From Desulfobacteraceae bacterium UBA5852 (lineage in GTDB: Bacteria; Desulfobacterota; Desulfobacteria; Desulfobacterales; UBA5852), in the NCBI GenBank assembly GCA_002432195.1, contig DJGG01000132.1, forward strand, positions 177,296 to 215,252: a stretch of 37,957 nt of DNA. Direction: 5' to 3'. The notes beneath the pieces were generated by a model. The model did no database searches and was not told where the DNA came from. It saw nothing but the letters and a program-made list of their open reading frames with translations. The position numbers and the translations under genes were made by a program. Shown here piece by piece: positions 8,473 to 15,684 of the stretch (position 1 is its first letter; every line of letters starts with the position of its first letter).

Positions 8473-9855
8473 CTACCGCTTGCGCCTGCGCAAACGCTCG
8501 ATCGACAGGCGGATACTGTCCTGCATGCGTGTAATCGCCTCGGCCAACTCACCGATCTCGTCCTTGGATCGATTTTCAATCTCCACGCCTAAGTCCCCGA
8601 CACTGATACGGTTGGCGGCATCGGTTAATCTCTTGATAGGTGTCACGATGGCACGACTTGCCAGGTAGGCGATTACCAGAACAACCAGGCCCGTGGCACC
8701 AAAAAGCATGAAGGCGAAGTTGCGGCTCCTGGCCAGCGGCTCGAAGGCTTCGCCGTATTCCTGCTGCAGTGCCAGGATCCAACCATATTGGGTCTTGCGC
8801 GCATGCCCAATGGACTGCCGGCCCTGGGCCTCCGGGTCCTTGAAGGTGATCAATCCTTTTTGGTTGGGGTCGAATCCGGCCACCAACGGATGCTGGCTCA
8901 AGTTTTTCTGGGTTTCCACAAAGGCTGGAATTTGGTGGGCGACGACTTTCCCGGTTTCATCCACGAGGAAGGCGAAACCCGTGCGTCCCTGTTTCCATGT
9001 GGCCACCCGCTGCGAGAGCTCGTCGATCTGCATGGCAGCCGCCAAGACCCCGACGATGGTCTGATTGTTGTGGATCGGCACGGCCACCACGAGAGCCGGC
9101 TTCTTGGAGGTCTTACCTATCAAGGTCTGCCAGGCGACTTCCTTGCCGGCGATGATATCCCGGACATAAGCACGGTCCGAATAATCGATCAACTCCGCGT
9201 CATCGTTGCGTGCGACGTTCATCCCGCTGGTGTCCGTGGTAAACACCAGGTACATCCACGGATAATTGGCTTGAACGGTTTTCAGCAGCGTTTCCTGCTC
9301 GTAGCGGTTCATGGTGCGGATCGCGGGCATGGCGGCCAACGTCCGCATGACACGAATGTTCTTGTCGATCCATTCATCCACCTGGTCGGCCAAGTCGGCC
9401 GCAATCTGGCTGCCGAAACGCTCGGTTTCCGCGACGATGCGGTCGTTGGTCTGCCGAAAGCTGATCAGGAAATAGATCGCTCCGGGCACCAGGCTGACGA
9501 TCAGCATCAGCAGAATCACCTTGGCGGTTAATCCGATGCCTCTCTTGCGCCGGGCGGGATCCGCCGCTTCCACCTGCCGGCCGGAGGGCGTTTCATCCGA
9601 GTCGGGGCCGTTCGCGATCAGCGTTTCGGGCTCCATCCGGGGAGTGCGCGGCACGTTTTCCGGTTCGGGTTCCTGGAAGCTGAATTCCTGCTCAGGCGCC
9701 ACCTGACCCGACGGGTTCCGGGCTTCCTCCGGATCCGGGCGGTGCACGGAAATGATGTGCTGGCAGGCCTTGCACTTGAACCTGGCCTCCGAACCCTTGA
9801 TCTTGTCGGGATCGATCCGGTATTTCTTTCCGCACTCCTCACAGATTACGATCAT
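8473..9855 (-). CDS. zinc-ribbon, dCache and HAMP membrane sensor without output domain
   Basis: This 460-residue protein starts with an MJ0042-type zinc ribbon (Cys5, Cys8, Cys28, Cys31). A low-complexity linker to about 105, rich in Pro, Glu and Ser, comes next. A membrane segment lies at about 109-132. The extracytoplasmic region at about 138-375 looks like a double Cache ligand-binding domain (FTTDTSG, SDRAYVRDIIAGK, AFLVDETGKVVAH). A second membrane segment lies at about 380-402, followed by a HAMP domain (TPIKRLTDAANRISVGDL to about 455). The protein then stops with RLRRRKR. It has no methyl-accepting, kinase or GGDEF domain, so the signal must pass to a partner, or the N-terminal zinc ribbon is the output. 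The start is well supported by AAGGAG 7 bases upstream. Confidence 0.87.
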   Translation of the reverse strand: MIVICEECGKKYRIDPDKIKGSEARFKCKACQHIISVHRPDPEEARNPSGQVAPEQEFSFQEPEPENVPRTPRMEPETLIANGPDSDETPSGRQVEAADPARRKRGIGLTAKVILLMLIVSLVPGAIYFLISFRQTNDRIVAETERFGSQIAADLADQVDEWIDKNIRVMRTLAAMPAIRTMNRYEQETLLKTVQANYPWMYLVFTTDTSGMNVARNDDAELIDYSDRAYVRDIIAGKEVAWQTLIGKTSKKPALVVAVPIHNNQTIVGVLAAAMQIDELSQRVATWKQGRTGFAFLVDETGKVVAHQIPAFVETQKNLSQHPLVAGFDPNQKGLITFKDPEAQGRQSIGHARKTQYGWILALQQEYGEAFEPLARSRNFAFMLFGATGLVVLVIAYLASRAIVTPIKRLTDAANRISVGDLGVEIENRSKDEIGELAEAITRMQDSIRLSIERLRRRKR

Positions 9856-10018
9856 GTGTGCACTCCTTTTAATCGACTCCGCGGTTTACGCACCAGGCGC
9901 GGTCTTGCGGGCAATGATCACTCACCGGGTCCAATCGCCCGGGGATCCGGCGGCACATCACCCTCGAGCGCGAAAACCCGCTGAATTACCTGCCCGCGCC
10001 AGGGCATCTCCCTGGCAA

Positions 10019-10489
10019 TCAGTATCCCTTTTCCTTGATTTTCCTCACCATTCGCTGCTTGAACTCGGCACGCTTCTCCTCCCGTTGAATTTCCTGGGCA
10101 AGGAGATTGATGAGCTCAGCGGCCCGATGGGTCGCAAGCGTGCGCAGCGTACAGCCCAAGTCTTCCACGCCGTCCTCCACCAGCACCTCGGCCAGCGGCC
10201 CAATGGCTATGGACAATTCCGCCACGAGGTAATCGATGAAATCCCGATCCACCCAGGCTGCGGCCGACTCGATCGGTTCGATCAACTTGAGGTCCAGCAA
10301 CTTGCCGGCAATATCGCGTATGGCGGCCATGCTCAAGCCGGTTTTCTGTGAGATGGTGCCGAGGTTCTTCTTCCCGTCCAGGGCCATCAAGAGGCTGAGC
10401 ATGTGCCCGTCCAGCGAAAAATTGCCCAAATCATCGCGAACCACCGGTTTGAAAACCAACCCCGAAATATCTCCTGACGCAATGTCCAT
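10019..10489 (-). CDS. winged-helix-like protein of unknown function
   Basis: This 156-residue protein has an N-terminal half that looks like a small helix-turn-helix or winged-helix unit (LDGHMLSLLMALDG, LGTISQKTGLSMAAIRDIAGKLLDLKLIEPIE). The C-terminal half is a mostly helical domain with a basic end (KQRMVRKIKEKGY). It may bind protein rather than DNA, since similar modules occur in signalling proteins as oligomerisation units. No membrane span is present. The ATG at 10489 has a good GGAGG 8 bases upstream. It lies third after the MglA-like GTPase gene, in the same direction, so it is probably part of the same functional module. I cannot name a family. Confidence 0.7.
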   Translation of the reverse strand: MDIASGDISGLVFKPVVRDDLGNFSLDGHMLSLLMALDGKKNLGTISQKTGLSMAAIRDIAGKLLDLKLIEPIESAAAWVDRDFIDYLVAELSIAIGPLAEVLVEDGVEDLGCTLRTLATHRAAELINLLAQEIQREEKRAEFKQRMVRKIKEKGY

Positions 10490-10558
10490 GGGCCAACCTC
10501 CACATCCATCGTGGCCAAACGCTCAAGGTCCGGCCTGCTGCCCGCGGTGAACCGAATT

Positions 10559-11269
10559 TCATGCTTTCGTCAGGGAGCGCATCTCCGTGCGCAATCGATT
10601 GATCTCACTATCGAAGTGTCGCCTGATCTCCTCCACCACTTGCCGCAGCTCACCGTGGGTCACCGGAAGGCCCAAATCCCCTTTAGCCGTCCTTTGGGCC
10701 GTCGCATCCGGCCGAGCCTGGGGCTCGGTCGGCCGCGCCAGTGCCTCCTGCCGGACGTTCGCGTGCCCCATGCGCACTCCGCGGGTTGCCTCCGGCGAGG
10801 CTTTCCCTTTGCTTTTGGCCTGCGCAATGAGCTCTTTCAATTCTTTGTATTTGTTGAGCTCGACATACAGGAGCTTTTTTTTCTGTGGCAGGGTCATTTT
10901 TTCGGACTGCGATGCATCCTCAAATCCGGAATACACCGATGCCAGCAATCCGAAGGCATTGGGGTGCGCCTTGCCTTTGTTGGTCTTGACGTACAAACCA
11001 AGCGAGCCCAGCAGCTGCAAAAACATGAAGAGGATCCGATCGCCCTTGAAGGTTTGTTTCAAGGCGTCGACATTTTCAATAAAGCGGTCCATCAGATCGT
11101 CGGTGATTTCCCATTCGATGGACATGACGAGGGATTTCAACTCAGCCAGTCCACCCTCGACGCTATTGGCTTTCGACACGGCCTTGTCCGTCACCCGTTC
11201 ATCGAACAGGGCATCCAGGCGGCTCTCAACCTCATTGTGCATATCGTTTCCCGTCAGCTCCTCGGCCAA
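10559..11269 (-). CDS. conserved-looking helical protein next to the MglA-like GTPase
   Basis: This 236-residue protein has a helical core at about 30-120 (SLVMSIEWEITDDLMDRF, LFMFLQLLGSLGLYV, HPNAFGLLASVYSGFE). A charged helix at about 124-155 follows, then a Pro/Ala-rich linker and a final coiled-coil-like helix (VEEIRRHFDSEINRLRTEM). I do not recognise a family. I chose the TTG at 11269 because AGGAGGAG lies directly before it; an ATG at 11242 is the alternative. The start is only 8 bases after the stop of the MglA-like gene, the tightest junction in the cluster, so this protein is a good candidate for an effector or partner of the GTPase. That role is inference. Confidence 0.75.
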   Translation of the reverse strand: MAEELTGNDMHNEVESRLDALFDERVTDKAVSKANSVEGGLAELKSLVMSIEWEITDDLMDRFIENVDALKQTFKGDRILFMFLQLLGSLGLYVKTNKGKAHPNAFGLLASVYSGFEDASQSEKMTLPQKKKLLYVELNKYKELKELIAQAKSKGKASPEATRGVRMGHANVRQEALARPTEPQARPDATAQRTAKGDLGLPVTHGELRQVVEEIRRHFDSEINRLRTEMRSLTKA

Positions 11270-11277
11270 GTCTCCTC

Positions 11278-11883
11278 CTACTTAAGCTCATCCTTGATGG
11301 AGGTCATCGTCATCATTATGATTTTCTTTAGGGTAGCCACCACGTTGGTGCCGACAACGGCACTGGCTTCAAAAGCCGGCTTCTTCAACTGGCTGTTCAA
11401 ATCCTTCTCCATGGTGGCGAAGGACAGCAGGGGGATGCCCTGCTCGGCCAAATCCATCTTGTTGTATTGGAACACCAAGGGGATCGTGAAGATGCTTTTT
11501 TTGTAATTCTTCAAATTTTCATGCAGGTTCTTCAACGACAAAATGTTTTTTTCCCGCCTGACGGCCATGGAATCCGCCACGAAGACGATCCCATCGCTCC
11601 CCCGCAGCACCAGCCGACGGGTGGCGTTGTACTTAACCTGTCCAGGGACGGTATAAAGCTGAATCTTGGCCGTGTAGCCGTTGATCTTACCGATGTCGAT
11701 GGGCAAAAAATCGAAAAACAGCGTCCGGTCGCCATGGGTTTTGACGGTGACCATCTCGCTTTGGATGCGATCTCGAAATTTGCCGTAGATGAATTCCAGG
11801 TTGGTGGTTTTCCCCCCCCGCCCCGGTCCATAGTATACGATTTTGACCTGAACTTCCTTTTTCTTGAGATTGACGAAGGCCAT
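11278..11883 (-). CDS. MglA-like small Ras-type GTPase
   Basis: This 201-residue protein is an MglA-type GTPase of the bacterial Ras-like superfamily. It has the P-loop GPGRGGKT at 19-26, preceded by VKIVYYGP as in MglA. The switch-2 region has YTVPGQ with Thr78 where Ras proteins have Asp, a hallmark of the MglA group. The NKMD specificity motif is at 141-144 and an EASAVVG motif follows. In Myxococcus, MglA-GTP marks the leading pole and turns on type IV pili or gliding motors, and MglB is its GTPase-activating protein. Here the MglB-like gene lies 58 bp upstream. I chose the ATG at 11883 because MAFVNLKKKEV matches the family start; a longer frame lacks coding character. Confidence 0.93.
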   Translation of the reverse strand: MAFVNLKKKEVQVKIVYYGPGRGGKTTNLEFIYGKFRDRIQSEMVTVKTHGDRTLFFDFLPIDIGKINGYTAKIQLYTVPGQVKYNATRRLVLRGSDGIVFVADSMAVRREKNILSLKNLHENLKNYKKSIFTIPLVFQYNKMDLAEQGIPLLSFATMEKDLNSQLKKPAFEASAVVGTNVVATLKKIIMMTMTSIKDELK

Positions 11884-11941
11884 GAAGCGATCACCCGATC
11901 CGGATCGTCTGACTGCAGACGGCAAGGGCGTCAATACGCCA

Positions 11942-12346
11942 TTAGGGTGTATGGATGGGTTCTAGTATCTTTTTGATCTTTTCCACCGACTCGGCGACTT
12001 TCAGCCGCAAAAACCCGAGGGACAAATCGTTGCCGAACAAGGTGATGAGCAAAAACTCGGTCAGCACCTTGCTGAAGTGAATATTTTCTTTTTTTCCTTT
12101 GTGAAACAACAACGAAAATTCGCCTTCACCGACAATTTTGGCCATGGCGCTCACTGCCCCGAAATTCCCTGCCGCCAAGGCCGCCAGCGAGTAAATGTCA
12201 TGCTTGTTCTCACCATCATCCAGGCTGGCGATAATATTGCCCGACATGTCGATCAAAAAAACGGTGTGGGCCCCGATTTCCACCAGATCGTTTTTGAGGA
12301 TTTCATCTATTCCGTCAAGTTGTTCCTGACCGAGCGTGTAAGACAA
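11942..12346 (-). CDS. MglB-like roadblock/LC7 protein, TTG start
   Basis: This 134-residue protein closely follows the MglB pattern: VFLIDMSGNIIASLDD, SLAALAAGNFGAVSAMAKI, EFSLLFHKGKKENIHFSKV and a terminal helix. MglB is a homodimeric roadblock GTPase-activating protein that sets the polarity of MglA. I chose the TTG at 12346 because a perfect AGGGAGG lies 8 bases before it and the reading frame upstream has no coding character. The next gene is the MglA-like GTPase, so the two form the usual mglB-mglA pair. It is the first gene of the long run of genes on this strand and follows a promoter-like site with a leader of about 200 bases. Confidence 0.9.
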   Translation of the reverse strand: MSYTLGQEQLDGIDEILKNDLVEIGAHTVFLIDMSGNIIASLDDGENKHDIYSLAALAAGNFGAVSAMAKIVGEGEFSLLFHKGKKENIHFSKVLTEFLLITLFGNDLSLGFLRLKVAESVEKIKKILEPIHTP

Positions 12347-12861
12347 TGGCGTATCCTCCCTAGCTGGCGATGAGCCCCTCCACCGGTGCGTCAAGGCCCG
12401 ATGGATCATTTTCACTCTGGCGCGCGCACGCACGGACCGCAGGGCCGAACCCCCGGGTTTGCGACCCGCCGGCACCCCTCCACCGGCGCATCTTTCGCCG
12501 GAGGCGTGGCGTATCGTTCCCGAACACTGCCGTGCGCATTGTGCAGGGGATCATACCTTATCGGCAATTATCGGTAAAACCAATTGTAATTCTTAACAAA
12601 TACAGGAAAAATGCTGATTTATCAAGTAAAATCTGCCGGCCGGCGGTATCCGCGCCTGCCTGACCGCATGGATCGCTATCCCGCCGGAAGCGGGATGTTT
12701 TGACCCGGGCGGCCGGGTACCTCCGGGTGACCGGCAGGCTTCTGGATCGGTCCGATCGGTCCGGAATAGGAATCGGCAGGCTTCGCATGCCATCGGCCAG
12801 CCTGTCATGGAAACCGGCGTGGGATGATCTTCCGCGCTGGTCCTGGTTGCCGTTGCCGGAG
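12347..12861. other. 515-bp non-coding stretch upstream of the mglBA-like operon
   Basis: I see no gene here. It holds the promoter-like site at 12550-12578 inside an AT-rich patch (about 12545-12640) and the long leader of the operon. A perfect hairpin lies at 12483-12501 (CCGGCG, 7-base loop, CGCCGG). A near-identical 15-mer, CCCCTCCACCGGYGC, occurs at 12375-12389 and again exactly 100 bases away at 12475-12489. Another hairpin, ATCCCGC/GCGGGAT, lies at 12678-12696; it lacks a proper T-run. Confidence 0.5.
12550..12578 (-). promoter_or_regulatory. sigma70-like promoter of the mglBA-like operon
   Basis: On the minus strand TTTACC (12573-12578) and TATGAT (12550-12555) are separated by exactly 17 bases. 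They match the -35 and -10 consensus at 4/6 and 5/6 positions. The site lies in the only AT-rich patch upstream of the operon. Transcription would begin near 12543, giving a leader of about 197 bases before the TTG start. Confidence 0.5.
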
Positions 12862-14781
12862 TCATCCTTGACCGGAGAGGCCCTGTTCCGAGACGGTGCG
12901 GGGGGAGGCCTGGGAATGGCGGCGGTCGTCAAAATCCATGATCACCGTCACCTCCGAGCCTTCGGCGGAATGAATCTCCGCGTTCGGGTAGTGCTTTTTG
13001 AACACGTGAAGCATGGCACCGTTTTCGCGCAGCACCGCCGCCGAAAACTGACGATACTGGTTTTCCTTGGCTATTACTTCCAGTTTTTCAATTAGATAAG
13101 AAGCAATTCCCATTCCCTGGAAATCTTCGCGAACGACGAATGCGACTTCGGCGCGTTCCTCGGATTCCTGGGCGTAGGTGCCGATGGCCACAATCTCCTG
13201 ATGACCGGCCTTCTGGACCAGACCGATAACGGACATGTTTTTACGGTAGTCCACAACCGCCCACTGCTTTTGGACGACTTCGTGGGAAAAAAGCTTCATC
13301 TTGTAAAAAAACCGATAGTAGATGGTTTTTTCCTGCAAGGAATAGAAAAAGTTGCGGTAAGCGAACTCGTCGGACGGCAACAAGGGCCGGAAATCGATGG
13401 TCTTGCCGTTGCGCAGGCGCAGCGTGCTCTTGTAAGCCTCCAGGAAAAGAAGGTCCTCCTGGCTCGGAGGCAGCTGATCCGCAAAAATATAGTGACGCTC
13501 TTTAGCGGCCTCGATCAGCTGCGCGCGGAACTTGGGATGGGCGATCTGGGCCAATTCCATAACACGCTGATAGATGCTTTTGCCCTGCAACTCCGCAATG
13601 CCGTATTCGGTAACCACAAAATTGACGTCCGCGCGTGTGGTGGCGACCCCGGAACCTTCGCTGAGGTGCGGTACGATCCGGGAAACGGTTTCCTTTTGGG
13701 CCGTGGACGGCAGCGCGATGATGGAAAAACCACCCTTGGACATGGCGCTGCCCCGCAGGAAATCGACCTGGTCACCGATGCCGCTGTAGAACAGGTGCCC
13801 CATGGAGTCCGAGCATACCTGCCCGGTCAGGTCCACCTCCAAAGCCGAGCTGATGGACACCAGATTGTCGTTGCGGGCGATCACCGTAGGATCGTTGACA
13901 AATTCCGAGGAACGAAAATAAAACATCGGATTGTTGTCTACGTAACGGTACAATTTCTCGCTGCCCATGCACAGGGACGCCACCACACGGCCCGGCAGCA
14001 GGGATTTCTTCTTGTTCGTGATCACCCCTTTTTCCAGCAGGGGCAACAGCCCGTCGGTGATCAACTGGGTATGGATCCCAAGATCCTTCTTGTTGTCCAG
14101 GTAACGCAGGATGACGTTGGGCAGATAACCGAAACCGATCTGCAATGTGGCGCCATCCTCGATGACCTGGGAAACGAAATGGCCGATGCGCATGGAGATC
14201 TGGTTGTCCACGACATCGGTCATGGTTTCCACCAACGGTTCCTCGTGCTGGACAAAAAAATCGAAATCATCGACGTGCACGAAACTGTCTCCCCAGGTGC
14301 GAGGCATCCGCGGGTTGACCTGGGCGATCACCAGCTTGGCATTCTCCATCGCTGAACGGGTGATGTCCACCGAAACGCCAAGACTGCAGTAACCGAACTT
14401 GTCGGGAGGGCTCACCTGGACCAGCGCTACGTCCAGCCCGACCCGATGCGTGGAAAACAACTTGGGTATCTGGGAAAGGTAGGCGGGAATATAATCGATT
14501 TTACCCTCGAAAGCCGCTTTGCGCATGGCCTTGGAGATAAAAAAAAGTTTGAGGGAAAACCGCCGCAGGAAAGTCGGGTCGTCGACATATTCGGCCAACG
14601 TCGAAGAGAGCATCTGGTAAAACATGATATCCTGAAGCTGATAGTCCTCCACCATGGCGCGGATGAGCCGCTGGGGTTCGCCGCATCCGGTACCGATAAA
14701 TACCCGGCTGCCACGCTTGATCTTGGAAACGGCCTCCTCGGCCGAAACCACTTTGGAAGGGCACCTCGCCTGCAATTCCAT
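12862..14781 (-). CDS. acetyl-CoA hydrolase/CoA-transferase fused to GNAT acetyltransferase
   Basis: This 639-residue cytoplasmic protein has two parts. Residues 1 to about 430 form an acetyl-CoA hydrolase/transferase of the 4-hydroxybutyrate CoA-transferase type (IGTGCGEPQRLIRAM, FGYCSLGVSVD, LQIGFGYLPN, TEYGIAELQGKS). Residues about 455 to 625 form a GNAT domain with the acetyl-CoA-binding motif DFQGMGIA. The first part would move CoA between carboxylic acids; the second would acetylate an unknown target, possibly a protein lysine. The ATG at 14781 has a GGGGG-type ribosome-binding site. The gene stands alone between two non-coding stretches. The substrates cannot be read from sequence. Confidence 0.92.
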   Translation of the reverse strand: MELQARCPSKVVSAEEAVSKIKRGSRVFIGTGCGEPQRLIRAMVEDYQLQDIMFYQMLSSTLAEYVDDPTFLRRFSLKLFFISKAMRKAAFEGKIDYIPAYLSQIPKLFSTHRVGLDVALVQVSPPDKFGYCSLGVSVDITRSAMENAKLVIAQVNPRMPRTWGDSFVHVDDFDFFVQHEEPLVETMTDVVDNQISMRIGHFVSQVIEDGATLQIGFGYLPNVILRYLDNKKDLGIHTQLITDGLLPLLEKGVITNKKKSLLPGRVVASLCMGSEKLYRYVDNNPMFYFRSSEFVNDPTVIARNDNLVSISSALEVDLTGQVCSDSMGHLFYSGIGDQVDFLRGSAMSKGGFSIIALPSTAQKETVSRIVPHLSEGSGVATTRADVNFVVTEYGIAELQGKSIYQRVMELAQIAHPKFRAQLIEAAKERHYIFADQLPPSQEDLLFLEAYKSTLRLRNGKTIDFRPLLPSDEFAYRNFFYSLQEKTIYYRFFYKMKLFSHEVVQKQWAVVDYRKNMSVIGLVQKAGHQEIVAIGTYAQESEERAEVAFVVREDFQGMGIASYLIEKLEVIAKENQYRQFSAAVLRENGAMLHVFKKHYPNAEIHSAEGSEVTVIMDFDDRRHSQASPRTVSEQGLSGQG

Positions 14782-14822
14782 ATAGTCCCCCGCAATTGAA
14801 CCGGCTCTCCGACAACGGCCCC

Positions 14823-14851
14823 ATATCAGCCCAAATCACCCTTAGAGTCAA
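14823..14851 (-). promoter_or_regulatory. possible promoter of the CoA-transferase/GNAT gene
   Basis: TTGACT (14846-14851) and TGATAT (14823-14828) lie 17 bases apart on the minus strand. The -35 box matches at 5/6 and the -10 box at only 3/6. The predicted start, near 14815, would give a leader of about 35 bases. Confidence 0.35.
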
Positions 14852-15210
14852 GCTATCTCTCGAGAAAACGAATGCTTGCAAAGATCCAGAGAAGAGGTCT
14901 TTCAGTTCCCCTGCATCCCGCCGTATGCCCGCGGATTGAAACCCGGCTGCGCCTTGATCTGGAACCACCAATCTTTTTTTGAGATGGGTTCTATTGTCGT
15001 GTCCCGGTAGTGTTGGGTAAAGTTTCCGAATCGGTCGATACCGTTGGGCGGACATGGGAGTGGGGGGTTGCGCTCCCCGGAGACGGGCAACTGTCTGAGC
15101 CCTCTAGAGCGCCTGGACCTCGGCGCCGCGACAGGCTCCCCTTCCAGCCTTCACGCGCCAAGCGCGCCCACGGTTTCTTCCCCGAGAGCCGCGCCGGGGC
15201 TTAGCAGCCT

Positions 15211-15354
15211 GTGGATAAACTGCGTCTCGGGCCGAAAGGCAAGGCGCGGCGCGATGCGCCAAGCGGAACCACCTCGAGCGGTTGAGCGCATTTTCGCGAG
15301 GGCTGCAATCCCGCCGTCGGCGGAACTTTTCGGCCGGAGACGCAGTCGATCCAC
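15211..15354. repeat. 144-bp imperfect palindromic intergenic element
   Basis: The left arm (15211-15239, GTGGATAAACTGCGTCTCGG, then GCCGAAAGG) matches the reverse complement of the right arm (15326-15354, GTGGATCGACTGCGTCTCCG, then GCCGAAAAG) at about 25 of 29 positions. The centre near 15277 carries a CTCGAG palindrome. The element ends 6 bases from the azlD stop, so its RNA would fold as a long hairpin directly after azlCD. A half-copy lies at 34513-34550. No transposase is present; a REP- or MITE-like repeat is likely. Confidence 0.7.
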
Positions 15355-15360
15355 CGCCGG

Positions 15361-15684
15361 CTAGGCCCGCAAGCCCAACAGCCAATACGAGAGCATCCCC
15401 ACGACCACCGTTCCGCCCAGTGAACGCGTCCACACGGCAAACACCGTCGCGGGGATGGCGGCCAGGAGTTCCGGCCCCCCCCAGACCACCTGACGCGGCA
15501 AACCGTCGGTGATGAGCTCAGGCACCAGCAAGGCGCTCAGAATGGCGGGCGGGATCAAATCCAGCCAGGCCACCAACCACGGGTGCAATCGACGGCGGGA
15601 CAACCAGTGCAGCGGCAGCCAGCGCGGCAGGTAGGTGACCAGGCTCATCCCACCGATGAGCAGCAGGTATTCAGCGCTGTTCAT
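15361..15684 (-). CDS. azlD: AzlD-family branched-chain amino acid export subunit
   Basis: This 107-residue hydrophobic protein has about four membrane segments (LLLIGGMSLVTYLPRWLPL, LVAWLDLIPPAILSALLV, ELLAAIPATVFAVW, GTVVVGMLSYWLLGL). It matches the AzlD partner of AzlC; the pair exports branched-chain amino acids or analogues (BrnFE-like) through the inner membrane. The start ATG at 15684 overlaps the azlC stop by 4 bases (ATGA), which indicates coupled translation. The longer open frame reaching 16005 is a shadow of azlC. Confidence 0.9.
   Translation of the reverse strand: MNSAEYLLLIGGMSLVTYLPRWLPLHWLSRRRLHPWLVAWLDLIPPAILSALLVPELITDGLPRQVVWGGPELLAAIPATVFAVWTRSLGGTVVVGMLSYWLLGLRA

Larger units (their letters stand above)
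14782..15360. other. 579-bp non-coding stretch between the CoA-transferase gene and azlD
   Basis: No gene is supported here. It contains a possible promoter (14823-14851) and the 144-bp imperfect palindrome at 15211-15354. A 62-codon minus-strand frame at 14902-15090 has no family match I know and no normal start. A CAAGGCG core (minus strand, 14950-14956) resembles one in the palindrome at 15240-15246, so relics of the same repeat family may extend through this stretch. Confidence 0.5.

Noticed and set aside
12556..12590. Sigma54-type promoter upstream of the mglBA-like operon
   Set aside because: The GG and GC pairs are 14 bases apart instead of 10, so the -24/-12 spacing is wrong.
12678..12696. 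ATCCCGC/GCGGGAT hairpin as a terminator of the CoA-transferase gene
   Set aside because: On the minus strand no T-run follows the stem; the short GTTTT lies on the wrong side for that gene.
14902..15090. 62-codon minus-strand frame ending RAYGGMQGN
   Set aside because: Its middle looks protein-like, but the only start is TTG without a ribosome-binding site, no family is recognised, and the area carries repeat-like CAAGGCG sequence. A repeat relic is more likely.
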